This document shows, one piece after another, positions 33,707-42,179 of a DNA stretch of 64,000 nt (the first letter of the stretch is position 1; every line of letters begins with the position of its first letter). The stretch comes from JAAETI01 sp964195945. GTDB taxonomy: Bacteria > Actinomycetota > Acidimicrobiia > Spongiisociales > UBA5794. The translations under genes were made by a program, and so were the position numbers. The stretch is from the NCBI GenBank assembly GCA_964195945.1, contig CAXMRC010000135.1, forward strand, positions 1-64,000, read 5' to 3'. The notes under the pieces are model-generated. The model was not told the origin of the DNA and did no database searches. It was given only the letters and a program-made list of their open reading frames with translations.

Positions 33707-36700
33707 GCGGTGTGGGCCTTGCCTGCGTCACAGAATCTGAGGAAATCACAGTGCCGGCAGGCGTCTGATGGGGACTGGGGGTACTCGGGACCCGCAGCCG
33801 CATTGATCAACTCTTCTAGATGCTGTCGCGCTTGTTCCAGCCAGTCCTGGTCGATGTCGACTTTGACTTCTTCGAGGGTTCCCGCACCGAGATACGCAAA
33901 CGTGACTGACATCGTCTCTGGCGGTTCAGCGGCCAACGCTCCGTCGGCAGCAGCAATGGCGTATGCCTCCAATTGCACCATGGCTGCAGGATTGTTTCGA
34001 TTGCGACCAGATTTGAAGTCGACGATTTCCCATGCCCCTGGTGTCGATTCATACACGGCATCGATCCGGCCCCTCACTCGTCCGGAGGGGAGACTGATGT
34101 CGATAGGTGCCTCGACATATCTCGGCTTCATTTCGGCGAACCGCGAATCGAGGTACACGTCGTAAGGATCGGGACCGCCGCTCACGGGTGCGTCGGATTC
34201 AGTCACGTCGTACAGATCTTCTGCGAGTTCTTCAAGCGGCATCTCGCCGCGGCCGTGGAGCTCGATGAGGCGATGCACTTTGACACCGCGGCGCATCGCG
34301 GGAGCCTGCCGACGGGGAAGCCGCTCTACTTCTGACCAGTAGAACCGCTGCGGGCAACCTGCCATTGTCACCAAACCGGTAACCGAAGTATCAACTCCGT
34401 GGGTGGTTTCCTCTTGTATCGGAGAGGCCGGGAGATCATCAAGGATTATGCGCATCTGGTCCACGGCCGCATCGTACGGTTCGTCGGCTCCCGCTACGAG
34501 TCCTCGGGGCCAGTCGGTGTTGGCGAGGGTGTCGCGGAGCGCCTGTCGCCATCCATCGGGAAAGAGCGGGTCGGGTGCGCCGACGCTCGAGACAATCGAC
34601 AGCGAGATCGGTCGTTCCCCCGGTTCCGTGACGCGGTGATTGATTTCGACGCCATCGGCGCTGGCAGCCGCGACCAATACCGGACTTGGTGGGCGAGGCT
34701 TCGTGGCCCCTCCGTGCCAATGTGCCCCCGTCAGGTACAACCGAGTCTTGGCTCTCGTGATGCCAACATATGCGGTGCGCCACTCCTGGCGGTCCCTGAC
34801 CTGGCGAAGAGCTTCCTTGCGGTCATCCTCATCAAGGCCAAGTGGCACCGGGGCTTCGAGGCGCAGTTCATATGGGACAAACCGTGCCAATCGGATTGGG
34901 TCATCCATGGCTCCACCCCTGACAGGGAAGACACCCTCGGTGAGCGCGGGGAGAAAGACCGTTTCCCACTCGAGTCCCTTGGCGCGGTGAATCGTGAGTA
35001 GCACCACCGCGTCCTCGGTGCCAACATTGGCGGTGTCGAGTTCCGTTGCCGATCTGTCGTTGGCGATCAGATCGAGGTACGCAAGAAAGGCCTGCAGGGT
35101 TGGCCTGCCCCGCAGCGGGCTCCACTCTTCGGCGAGGTCGAGGAAGCGATAAAGGTTGACGCGCGCTGTGAGAGCCGGTGCGGGGCTTCTGGCCTCGACC
35201 TCGCTCCAGATTCCGGTCTCATCAAGGATGTGCCGACACAAATCAACAAGCGAAGTCCCTTGGGCGAGTTCGAGGAATCGACGGTAGAGCATCCTGAACG
35301 ACAACAGCCGGGTGCGTGCCGTAGGGGTGATGTCTTCGATCTCTTCGAGCTGATCGATTGCCTCGACAAGAGGCCAACCCAGATCGGGGTCGTCTCCGAG
35401 TTGCGCTCGGTTGGGCCGAATCCAACGGCTCAATGCCGCGATGTCACGCAGCCCCAAGCGATAGCCGGGACCCAGCAGCAGTCGGGCCAGGGCAACAGAG
35501 TCGCCGGGCCGTTCGATGGTACGGAGCCAGGCGTGCAGATCGGCAACGTCAGGAAGGTCGAGCAGCCCGCCAAGCGACCCGACTTCGACCGGCACGTCGA
35601 GTGCTTGGAGCGCATCCCGGATCAAGGCCATGTCCTTGTTCTTGCGGAAGATGACTGCCATGTCACGCCAGCGAACGTTTTCCTCGTCGTTGAGCCGCAC
35701 GATTTCTTCTGCGATCCACTCTGCCTCATCGACGGCGGTACGAAAGTATTCCGCTGCAACAAAACCGGGAGGTGTGTCAGCGACAGGTTGGAGCGTTGCG
35801 AATGGCTCATCTTTGTACAGGACACTGCGCACTTCATGGGCGACGTCCAGGATGGACGAACCCGAACGGCGGTTCTCCGTTAGCGGCAATGTCTGCGCCG
35901 CTGATCCATCTGCCGCAGGGAAGTGGACGGGAAAGTTGTCAAAGTTCTCCGTAGATGCGCCACGCCATTCATAGATGGTCTGGTCGGCATCGCCGACTGC
36001 CGTTACCGGGAAGCCATCGGCAAAGACCGCTCGGAGCAACTCGCGTTGCGCCGGGTCGGTGTCCTGGTATTCGTCGAGCAGCGCAACTGAATACCGATCT
36101 CTGATGCGGTTCGCAATCTCGGCGTGACCGGTCAACAGCTGGTGAGTGAGCAAGATGAGGTCACCGTAATCAAGAACCCCCAGATCTCGCTTGTGCTGCT
36201 CATATCGTCGAACGATCTGTGCGATTTCGGAACGAGCCGCGGAGATATCATCGTCTGGCGCGACGGCAAGCAGGTCGTTCGCCGAGCGAAGATTACGGGC
36301 TAGCTGTGACCCCAGGTCAGCTGCCTCATCGACCCGCGACGGCACCCAGGTCAGATCGAGATGTTGATACTCTCCCGCGGCGATGGATTCGTGGATGAGT
36401 TGTCGCACATAGCCGGGACCAACGACGTCGGTATCTCGCTCCACGCCAACTATTGCGCCAAACTCCTGGAGGATGCCATATGCAAAACCGTGGTAAGTGG
36501 TGACTTCGACCTCACGTCCCTCGGCGGCGAGATCCGGAAGCGTGTCGCGCAGCCGCCCTGCCAGCTCCTCGGCCGCCTTGTTGGTGAACGTGATGCCGAT
36601 GGCCCGCTCCGGGCTCAGACCACCCGTAACAAGATGAGCCAGGCGGTGGACGATGGTTGTGGTTTTGCCGGTCCCCGCTCCGGCGATGACGCGAAGGGGG

Positions 36701-36753
36701 AGGAGAGGATATTCGATGATTGCTCTCTGCTCAGGTGTTGGAACGAAGTTCAT
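33700..36753 (-). CDS. AdnB-like UvrD-family helicase with Fe-S RecB nuclease domain
   Basis: The 1,017-residue protein has Walker A AGAGTGKTT (24-32), UvrD motif II in LLDEYQDTDPAQRELL (about 224), further SF1A motifs (DADQTIYEWRGA, LLTIHRAKGLEWETVFLP) and a C-terminal PD-(D/E)xK nuclease with IVDFKSGR (about 909). Four Cys positions (GCPQRFYW, then CRHCDFLRFC) are expected to hold a 4Fe-4S staple. Domain order and length match AdnB of mycobacteria, which pairs with AdnA to resect double-strand breaks. The ATG overlaps the stop of the upstream AdnA-like gene (ATGA). Confidence 0.9.
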   Translation of the reverse strand: MNFVPTPEQRAIIEYPLLPLRVIAGAGTGKTTTIVHRLAHLVTGGLSPERAIGITFTNKAAEELAGRLRDTLPDLAAEGREVEVTTYHGFAYGILQEFGAIVGVERDTDVVGPGYVRQLIHESIAAGEYQHLDLTWVPSRVDEAADLGSQLARNLRSANDLLAVAPDDDISAARSEIAQIVRRYEQHKRDLGVLDYGDLILLTHQLLTGHAEIANRIRDRYSVALLDEYQDTDPAQRELLRAVFADGFPVTAVGDADQTIYEWRGASTENFDNFPVHFPAADGSAAQTLPLTENRRSGSSILDVAHEVRSVLYKDEPFATLQPVADTPPGFVAAEYFRTAVDEAEWIAEEIVRLNDEENVRWRDMAVIFRKNKDMALIRDALQALDVPVEVGSLGGLLDLPDVADLHAWLRTIERPGDSVALARLLLGPGYRLGLRDIAALSRWIRPNRAQLGDDPDLGWPLVEAIDQLEEIEDITPTARTRLLSFRMLYRRFLELAQGTSLVDLCRHILDETGIWSEVEARSPAPALTARVNLYRFLDLAEEWSPLRGRPTLQAFLAYLDLIANDRSATELDTANVGTEDAVVLLTIHRAKGLEWETVFLPALTEGVFPVRGGAMDDPIRLARFVPYELRLEAPVPLGLDEDDRKEALRQVRDRQEWRTAYVGITRAKTRLYLTGAHWHGGATKPRPPSPVLVAAASADGVEINHRVTEPGERPISLSIVSSVGAPDPLFPDGWRQALRDTLANTDWPRGLVAGADEPYDAAVDQMRIILDDLPASPIQEETTHGVDTSVTGLVTMAGCPQRFYWSEVERLPRRQAPAMRRGVKVHRLIELHGRGEMPLEELAEDLYDVTESDAPVSGGPDPYDVYLDSRFAEMKPRYVEAPIDISLPSGRVRGRIDAVYESTPGAWEIVDFKSGRNRNNPAAMVQLEAYAIAAADGALAAEPPETMSVTFAYLGAGTLEEVKVDIDQDWLEQARQHLEELINAAAGPEYPQSPSDACRHCDFLRFCDAGKAHTAH

Positions 36754-39700
36754 ACGAACTCTGGACCTCCATCGGCCCACGCGGGGCATAAGGAACGTAG
36801 ACCGCATCGATCACAGTGCGGACCGGGATTTGGTGACCAGTCCTCGTTTTGGATTCCAATGGCGATCGCGGTGAGGCGTGCTTCGACCTCGTCAAGTCCT
36901 TCCATCTTGAACTTGCGGACTGCGACCTTCTTGTTCGACGCCATCGGGTACCACAGTTCGGCCCCGACGACCGCGCCCAGCGCACCGATTTCCTCGTCAC
37001 GCTGTGCGGCGAGTGCGTAGAACCCCAGCTGCAGCGACTCGCTGGCCTCGGCAACGGTGACCGGGCTTCTGCTTGTCTTGTAGTCGACCACGGTTACACC
37101 GGCGGGGGACACATCGATCCTGTCGGCTCGTCCTGTCCACCTGACACCGGCTATCACCGTGTCGAGCCTTTGCTCCAAAACCGCGGCAGTTCGCTGCGGG
37201 GCCGGCCAGTTCTGGTAGAGCTTGGCCAAGCCAGCGTGAGCGCGCTGCACCCACGAGTTCGAGAAGGGGGGACCCTCAAAGTCGTATGGATCGAACCTGT
37301 CGTTTAGCTCTTGGAGCGCCTCCTCCAGAGTGCTGTGAGGCCGGCCGTCGGCGACGGCACGTTTTTCGGCTGCTTCCAGCACGTCGTGGATCAGCGTCCC
37401 AAACGTTGCGTGGATGGAGCTGTCCGATCCCACCTTGAGACGCCGTTCAAGTGCATAGCGACGGGGGCAGATTTCGTAGCCCTGCGCTTGCGAGGGAGAC
37501 AGAACCGGATCGGCACCGACGAGGAGGTCGTTCGGTCCGCGGGCGGGGACACCGCTGAAAAGCTGCGGTGAGCGTAGATCCCAGGTTGGGCCGTCGGCGA
37601 GGGTTGTCAGTGCTGCAAGACGTGAGGGCGATGGTGCTGCCACGTCTGTCAAACAGCGTCGTAGTGCAGATTCGGCTTCGCTGGGGGTGACCGGTAGACG
37701 AGAAGATTCCTGGGGTGTGGTGTCAGGGGAAACGCATATCTCGATGCGGCCGGCTGGTCGGCCCGGATCTTGGTTGATGGTGGCGGCGATCTTGGTGAAG
37801 AACCTGCTCGGTCTTCCCGGCCCGTCGTCGAGGCCCCGCTCGGTTGCCGTCCACACGACCCGGCGTCGCGCCCGCGTCATTGCCGTGTAGGCGAGACGGC
37901 TCTCTTCCTGAAGACGGAAGGCGCGGTACTCGGCGGTGTCAGTCGGCACGTGAGGGAGAAGGTGCCTGACTCCGAGGAGAGAGTCGCGAGACCGGAGATC
38001 TGGGAAGACACCATCGACGGCATCGGCGATGAAGACGACATCGAGCTCAAGCCCTTTCGCTTGGTGCAGGGTCGTCAAGGTAAGGCGATCACCGTCGGGT
38101 CGGCGGTAGCTGAGCAGCGGCTGTGCTTCGAAGTCTTCGCTTTCAGCCAAACCGCGGTAGTCGAGCAGCGTCCCTTTTGGATTTCTTTCTTCCCATCGAT
38201 TGAGCACCTGCGCTAACGACCGCCATGCCGCCCGCTCTTCGGCCGCGGTCGGGTCATTGACCATCTCTTCGATTCCAGGCAGCTCGCTCCATACACGCCA
38301 CAAACCTTGCACCGCAGGAACCTGATTGGCCCAGCTGGCGTCTGCGATGAGGTTGGCCAGCGGAGCCCAATCTGGGAGGGTGGCCCTGATCGCGGGGGCC
38401 CAGGCGCCGGTTGATCTTGCGGTTCTTTCCAGTGCTCGGTACGCCCCAATGGTCAACCCGACGCGGGATCCGAGCAACACCCTCCGCAAGGATTGATTTG
38501 CTGCGATTGGTCCGTCACACGCGGTAGCAGCTACGGCGAGGTCGAGTAGAAAGCGAACCGCGGGCTGGTCGGTGAGCCTGCTGCCGGGTAGTTCGTGGGG
38601 CACATGACGTCTCTCCAGTGCCCGTGACATGTCAGCCAGGAAGCGACGTTTGCTGCGAACGAAGACTCCGATGTTGCTGTACGGGATTCTCTCCGTCAGG
38701 TGGAGGCGCTGTGCCTCGGATGCGATCCATTCTGCTTCTTCTACCTGTTGGTCAAACAGATACGCCTCGACAGCACCGCGACCTGCGGCAGGGACTACGG
38801 CTCCTGTCGCCCCTGGGAGGTCTCCGGTGGTTACGTGTACGGCCGCGTTGAGGATGGTCTCTGGCGTACGGAAGGAGGTCGTCAGCAGAATGCGTGTTGC
38901 CATCTCATCCGAGGCCCCAAAATCGCTCTCGAACGCAGCGACATTTTCGACGGTGGCGCCGCGGAAGCTGTATATCGACTGGTAGGGATCGGCGGCAGCT
39001 GCGATATGCCGTCCGCGATGCTGTAGAGCTTGTAGCAGTCGAACCTGGGCTGTAGTGGTGTCCTGGTACTCATCAACCAGGACATAGCCAGGGGAGTCGA
39101 CCGTTGCGAGATCGCCGGACTCCAGCAAAGTGACCGCGGTAGCGATCAGGGTTCCGTAGTCGATGCGGTCGGTCCCGCGTAGCTCGTTGGTGTACGTCTC
39201 GAGGAATTGAGGGAGGCCTTTCCAATCATCCCGCTGCATCGTGGCGAGGGAGGTCGGTGTGTGCATCTGCTCGGCGGCGCGCAGTATGAAGTCGGTCACT
39301 TCCTTTGCAAATGTCTGAGTGCCAAGAAGCTGCGAAAACGCCTGTGACCACGACCCGGGGTTCTCCGCGAGGAGAAGACGATGTACAAGTGCAACTTGTT
39401 CCGGACCAGTCAGGATCTGAGGGTTGACGGTCCAACCCGCCTGCTCGGCATGGTTCTCGACGAGCCGTGCGGCATATGAGTGAAAAGTTGCGACATCGAG
39501 TTCCCCGATGGTCGCGGGTATGCCGGCGCGGATTCGTTCTCGAACCTCTGCCACACCACGGCGGGAGAAGCCGAGGATCGTAATAGCCTCGGGGCGAACT
39601 TCCTTTGCGGTAAGCAAGTGGATAGCCCGACGCACCAGAAACTCGGTCTTGCCGGTTCCCGGCCCCCCGACAACTATCTGTGGTCCGTCAGTTAGGGCGA

Positions 39701-39764
39701 CCGCGTCGGCCCATCCGTCCGGTTCGACAGCGATGATCGGCGCGTCTTGGGACCATTGGCTCAC
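36750..39764 (-). CDS. AdnA-like UvrD-family helicase with Fe-S RecB nuclease domain
   Basis: The 1,004-residue protein begins with Walker A GGPGTGKTE (33-41) and shows UvrD-type motifs (VLVDEYQDTTTAQVRLL, DPYQSIYSFRGA, LTTLHQAKGLELDVVFI). Its nuclease domain has VVDYKTSRSP (about 890) and cysteines CPRRYALE (about 766) plus CDRCGLRSLC (near the end) for an iron-sulfur cluster. In mycobacteria adnA precedes adnB in the same orientation, as here. The GTG start overlaps the stop of the upstream Cas4-like nuclease gene. Both subunits keep intact Walker A and nuclease motifs. Confidence 0.9.
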   Translation of the reverse strand: MSQWSQDAPIIAVEPDGWADAVALTDGPQIVVGGPGTGKTEFLVRRAIHLLTAKEVRPEAITILGFSRRGVAEVRERIRAGIPATIGELDVATFHSYAARLVENHAEQAGWTVNPQILTGPEQVALVHRLLLAENPGSWSQAFSQLLGTQTFAKEVTDFILRAAEQMHTPTSLATMQRDDWKGLPQFLETYTNELRGTDRIDYGTLIATAVTLLESGDLATVDSPGYVLVDEYQDTTTAQVRLLQALQHRGRHIAAAADPYQSIYSFRGATVENVAAFESDFGASDEMATRILLTTSFRTPETILNAAVHVTTGDLPGATGAVVPAAGRGAVEAYLFDQQVEEAEWIASEAQRLHLTERIPYSNIGVFVRSKRRFLADMSRALERRHVPHELPGSRLTDQPAVRFLLDLAVAATACDGPIAANQSLRRVLLGSRVGLTIGAYRALERTARSTGAWAPAIRATLPDWAPLANLIADASWANQVPAVQGLWRVWSELPGIEEMVNDPTAAEERAAWRSLAQVLNRWEERNPKGTLLDYRGLAESEDFEAQPLLSYRRPDGDRLTLTTLHQAKGLELDVVFIADAVDGVFPDLRSRDSLLGVRHLLPHVPTDTAEYRAFRLQEESRLAYTAMTRARRRVVWTATERGLDDGPGRPSRFFTKIAATINQDPGRPAGRIEICVSPDTTPQESSRLPVTPSEAESALRRCLTDVAAPSPSRLAALTTLADGPTWDLRSPQLFSGVPARGPNDLLVGADPVLSPSQAQGYEICPRRYALERRLKVGSDSSIHATFGTLIHDVLEAAEKRAVADGRPHSTLEEALQELNDRFDPYDFEGPPFSNSWVQRAHAGLAKLYQNWPAPQRTAAVLEQRLDTVIAGVRWTGRADRIDVSPAGVTVVDYKTSRSPVTVAEASESLQLGFYALAAQRDEEIGALGAVVGAELWYPMASNKKVAVRKFKMEGLDEVEARLTAIAIGIQNEDWSPNPGPHCDRCGLRSLCPAWADGGPEFV

Positions 39765-40603
39765 GACGCGGCGACTGCGGCGTTCGCCTCATCGGCAAAT
39801 GCAGGGCAGCGATCTTGGAACTGGCACCAACCACACAGCTTGCCTGGTCGGGGAGGGAAATCGTTTTTGACGATTGCCCGATTGATCGCAGACCACAATG
39901 CCTCTAACTTTCGCTGTGTTGCGTCCAGTTGGAGGTCGTTCACCGGTATCTCGTAGACGGTTGGCCCGTTGAGGTACATCAGCTTCAGGCGGACTGGAGT
40001 TCGTCCGATCCGCTTCCTGATCAATAACGCATAGATTTTTAGGGCAAAGAACGCCGGGATTGCATACTGCTCGGGAGGAGCTTTACCGGTCTTGTAATCA
40101 GTGATCACAACACCGTCCGGTTCCTCTTCCATACGGTCCAGGATCCCTCGAATCGTCATATCTCCGAGATCCTCGGTCATGTCCAGCTCGCGGTCGAGTG
40201 GCTCGAGTTGGGTCGGATCCTCTACCAAGAAATAATTGGCGAGAACACCGAGACTTTCGATGCCCCAGGCCCGCTCATCTTCAGTGTTGTCAAAGAGGTC
40301 GGGGAACTCTTCGTCGCGGAGCTCCACCCACGCCTTGCGGAACAACCCGTAAAGGGTTTCGGGTGTTCGTTCTTTGGCGGCTAGGTCAAATAGCCATTGC
40401 AGTGCTAGATGAGCTGTTGTCCCGCGTGCCTGATAGACCGTTGGCGGAACTTCGATCTTGTCGATCGCCTTGAATTTGAAAAGCTGTGGGCAGACTTTGA
40501 AGTCGCCGGCGCGGCTTGGCGATAGCGTCTCCAAGGAGGTCGGCGGAGACATCTCCGGCTTCGGTCGAGGTGTCTTCTGCGGGGTTTTGTCAGGAGTTGT
40601 CAT
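39761..40603 (-). CDS. RecB-family / Cas4-like Fe-S PD-(D/E)xK nuclease
   Basis: The 280-residue protein has LSPSRAGDFKVCPQLFKFK (Cys38), His65, Asp156 in RGILDRM, the nuclease core VITDYKTGK (Asp169, Lys171) and C-terminal Cys257, Cys260 and Cys266 in LCGWCQFQDRCP. This is the Cas4/AddB-type iron-sulfur nuclease layout. No Cas genes are present; its place at the head of the AdnA-AdnB operon, with GTGA overlap, suggests a third nuclease in the same repair pathway. The ATG at 40603 follows GGAGAAACG. It is divergent from the large structured RNA. Confidence 0.88.
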   Translation of the reverse strand: MTTPDKTPQKTPRPKPEMSPPTSLETLSPSRAGDFKVCPQLFKFKAIDKIEVPPTVYQARGTTAHLALQWLFDLAAKERTPETLYGLFRKAWVELRDEEFPDLFDNTEDERAWGIESLGVLANYFLVEDPTQLEPLDRELDMTEDLGDMTIRGILDRMEEEPDGVVITDYKTGKAPPEQYAIPAFFALKIYALLIRKRIGRTPVRLKLMYLNGPTVYEIPVNDLQLDATQRKLEALWSAINRAIVKNDFPPRPGKLCGWCQFQDRCPAFADEANAAVAAS

Positions 40604-40654
40604 CGTTTCTCCGACTATACGCCGGCCCACCGACATAAACCACATCGATGTAGT

Positions 40655-40663
40655 TATCCACAG
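40655..40663 (+). promoter_or_regulatory. Perfect DnaA box TTATCCACA in a divergent promoter region
   Basis: A single exact consensus DnaA box lies between the nuclease operon and the large structured RNA. No cluster of boxes or AT-rich unwinding element is present, so this is not an origin; it could couple expression to DnaA-ATP or be chance. Confidence 0.4.
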
Positions 40664-40753
40664 CCGGACGCGTCGATGGAGCAGCGGCAACAGCCGATGG
40701 TGATGCATCGCGAAACAATTTCGTAGCACGCGAAAACTATAATGCGATCTGGT

Positions 40754-40783
40754 TTGACTGCCCGCTGCGGTCGGCTTTACGTT
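40754..40783 (+). promoter_or_regulatory. Promoter of structured RNA 1
   Basis: TTGACT (40754-40759), an 18-base spacer and TACGTT (40778-40783) form a near-consensus housekeeping promoter, placing transcription start near 40790. A second possible -10 box, TATAAT (40738-40743), lies upstream with a poor -35. The second RNA in this window has the same spacing and hexamers. Confidence 0.65.
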
Positions 40784-40789
40784 ATGGGT

Positions 40790-41490
40790 CCTTGAGGGCT
40801 CCACCCATGGAGGAGCGGAATTCGGAAGGACGGGACCAGGGAAACCGGACCCGACCGGCACCGGATTCTATGACCAGGGCGCTTGCGTCCACGGTCACCC
40901 GGAATGGATACATTCCGTCTCGGCGGCGCTTCGGCAAAGCCGGGAAACCCGCCGCAGGGACTTCGGTCTCAGTGGCACGTCGGACAGGCTTCGGCCTCAA
41001 AGACAGCCTGCGGGACTTCGGTCCGGCAGATGCTGCGGCTTCGGCCACAGCAAAACTGGGTGAGCTTCGGCTCGACCAGCGTTCTCCGAGTGAGGCGCAT
41101 CGCCCACCGGGTGCGGGCTTCGGCCCAAGCCAGGTAGACGGTTGCCGCACCCGCAGGACCGATAAGACTTCTGGTCTTATCAACACACCGGTGCGATCGG
41201 TGGTCACGAGGGTTTCCTCGATTGAGAGCTTCGGCTCTGAACTGAGAGTCGTCAGGCTTAGGTCTGGTGGCAAGCCAGCGGGATCAAAAGGTCACACGGG
41301 TTGCCCCGAGCGAGGGCTTCGGCACTCGCAAGGAGCGGCACGGCTGGCTCGTGGCAGGACTTCGGTCCTGAACCGAGCGAGACGAGCAGCGACTGGAAGG
41401 GCCCGACCCCTCGGGGTAGGTGCCCGACCGAAAGCAAAGAATCCCCGAGAGGGTGGCGGTTTCGGCCAAAACTCCCTCGGGGTTTTCTTT
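40790..41490 (+). ncRNA. Candidate large structured noncoding RNA 1 (about 700 nt), rich in UUCG-capped hairpins
   Basis: Between promoter and terminator I count at least nine stems closed by UUCG. Examples are GGGAC/GUCUC (40957-40970), AGGC/GCCU (40986-40997), GGAC/GUCC (41013-41024), UGCUG-GGC/GCC-CAGCA (41031-41052), CUGG-GAGC/GCUC-CCAG (41056-41079), AGAGC/GCUCU (41225-41238) and CAGGAC/GUCCUG (41355-41370). There are also perfect stems with other loops: CGGAAUG-GAUA-CAUUCCG (40900-40917) and GAUAAGAC-UUCUG-GUCUUAUC (41161-41181). Open frames cross the region but do not look like protein. I do not recognise the class. Its size resembles giant bacterial RNAs such as GOLLD or ROOL, but no identity is claimed. 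Confidence 0.72.
41443..41490 (+). terminator. Intrinsic terminator of structured RNA 1, module shared with RNA 2
   Basis: CCCCGAG...CTCGGGG with a bulged A and a further GG/CC step encloses a UUCG-containing loop and is followed by TTTTCTTTGTT. The arms CCCCGAGAGGGTGG and ACTCCCTCGGGG recur exactly at 46994-47033. It also lies just downstream of the convergent lipoprotein gene's stop. Confidence 0.85.
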
Positions 41491-41498
41491 GTTCGTGT

Positions 41499-42107
41499 TC
41501 AGCCGCAACCAGTGGCGAGCTCGATAAGGGTTACGGTGTCGGATTCCTCACGCCCACTGAGCAGCCCACGAATCTCAGTCCCGGCAATGCGGAACGACCA
41601 CACATCCAGCTCCGTGTTGCCATCGACAGTCAAATCCGACCCGTAAGCGTCGGTGAGATCGCTGACGGTGCTTCCCAACCCCACACCAGCCGCGGTTGTC
41701 AATCTGAGGCCGCGGGGGTCAAATCCGCCCACGTTTTCGGAGTAGTCGTAGCCGTAGGAATAGGAGTAGAACCAGCCCCCAAGACGGTTCGCACCATCTC
41801 TGATGAAAATCGTCAACAGGCTTCCCCACCCAATCGCCCGCATTTCGGAGCCGGGGCATGATCCGTAGATATTTGGCTCCGAGACAATCCAGTCGGAATC
41901 GTGATCGGGCTCACCGAAGAGGGCCGAGATCTCGGCGATCACGGTCTCCGGGGGCACCCCAAGCAGCACATCGCCGAGTCCATCATCCTCCAATACCAAC
42001 TCCGCCAGCGGAGCGGTGTCGGACCCTTCCGGGCCGGGCTCGGTCACGGCGCACCCGGACGCCAGCAAGACCACGAACGCCAGGACAAGATGAGAGGTTG
42101 ATCGCAT
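41499..42107 (-). CDS. Lipoprotein of unknown function
   Basis: The 202-residue product starts MRSTSHLVLAFVVLLASGCA, a clear lipoprotein signal (Cys19). The mature part contains VLEDDGLGDVLLGVPPETVI, DWIVSEP, a Tyr/Ser-rich stretch (FYSYSYGYDYSE) and a VGLGSTVSDLTDAYG segment. This layout, two 'G-x-V...G' motifs around a beta-rich core, resembles secreted actinobacterial proteins of unknown role. I chose ATG at 42107 because the longer frame adds 83 residues with no signal. It ends beside the terminator of RNA 1. Confidence 0.75.
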   Translation of the reverse strand: MRSTSHLVLAFVVLLASGCAVTEPGPEGSDTAPLAELVLEDDGLGDVLLGVPPETVIAEISALFGEPDHDSDWIVSEPNIYGSCPGSEMRAIGWGSLLTIFIRDGANRLGGWFYSYSYGYDYSENVGGFDPRGLRLTTAAGVGLGSTVSDLTDAYGSDLTVDGNTELDVWSFRIAGTEIRGLLSGREESDTVTLIELATGCG

Positions 42108-42179
42108 AGGGAACCAAACCCTAGAGCCAAACACCGCATGGTCCAACGCGATAAGCTCCGTGCGGCTGGAGGAGAGCCG

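Noticed and set aside
39761..40603. Cas4-like nuclease as part of a CRISPR system
   Set aside because: There are no repeats-spacers, no Cas1/Cas2 or other Cas genes, and it is translationally coupled to AdnA/AdnB-like repair genes.
40792..41646. A 284-codon open frame (TTG start) across structured RNA 1, and a 163-codon frame on the other strand (40782-41273)
   Set aside because: The products are low-complexity Arg/Gly/Ser/Pro strings with no fold signature. The underlying DNA is explained by UUCG hairpins, a promoter and a terminator. Long open frames are common by chance in GC-rich DNA.
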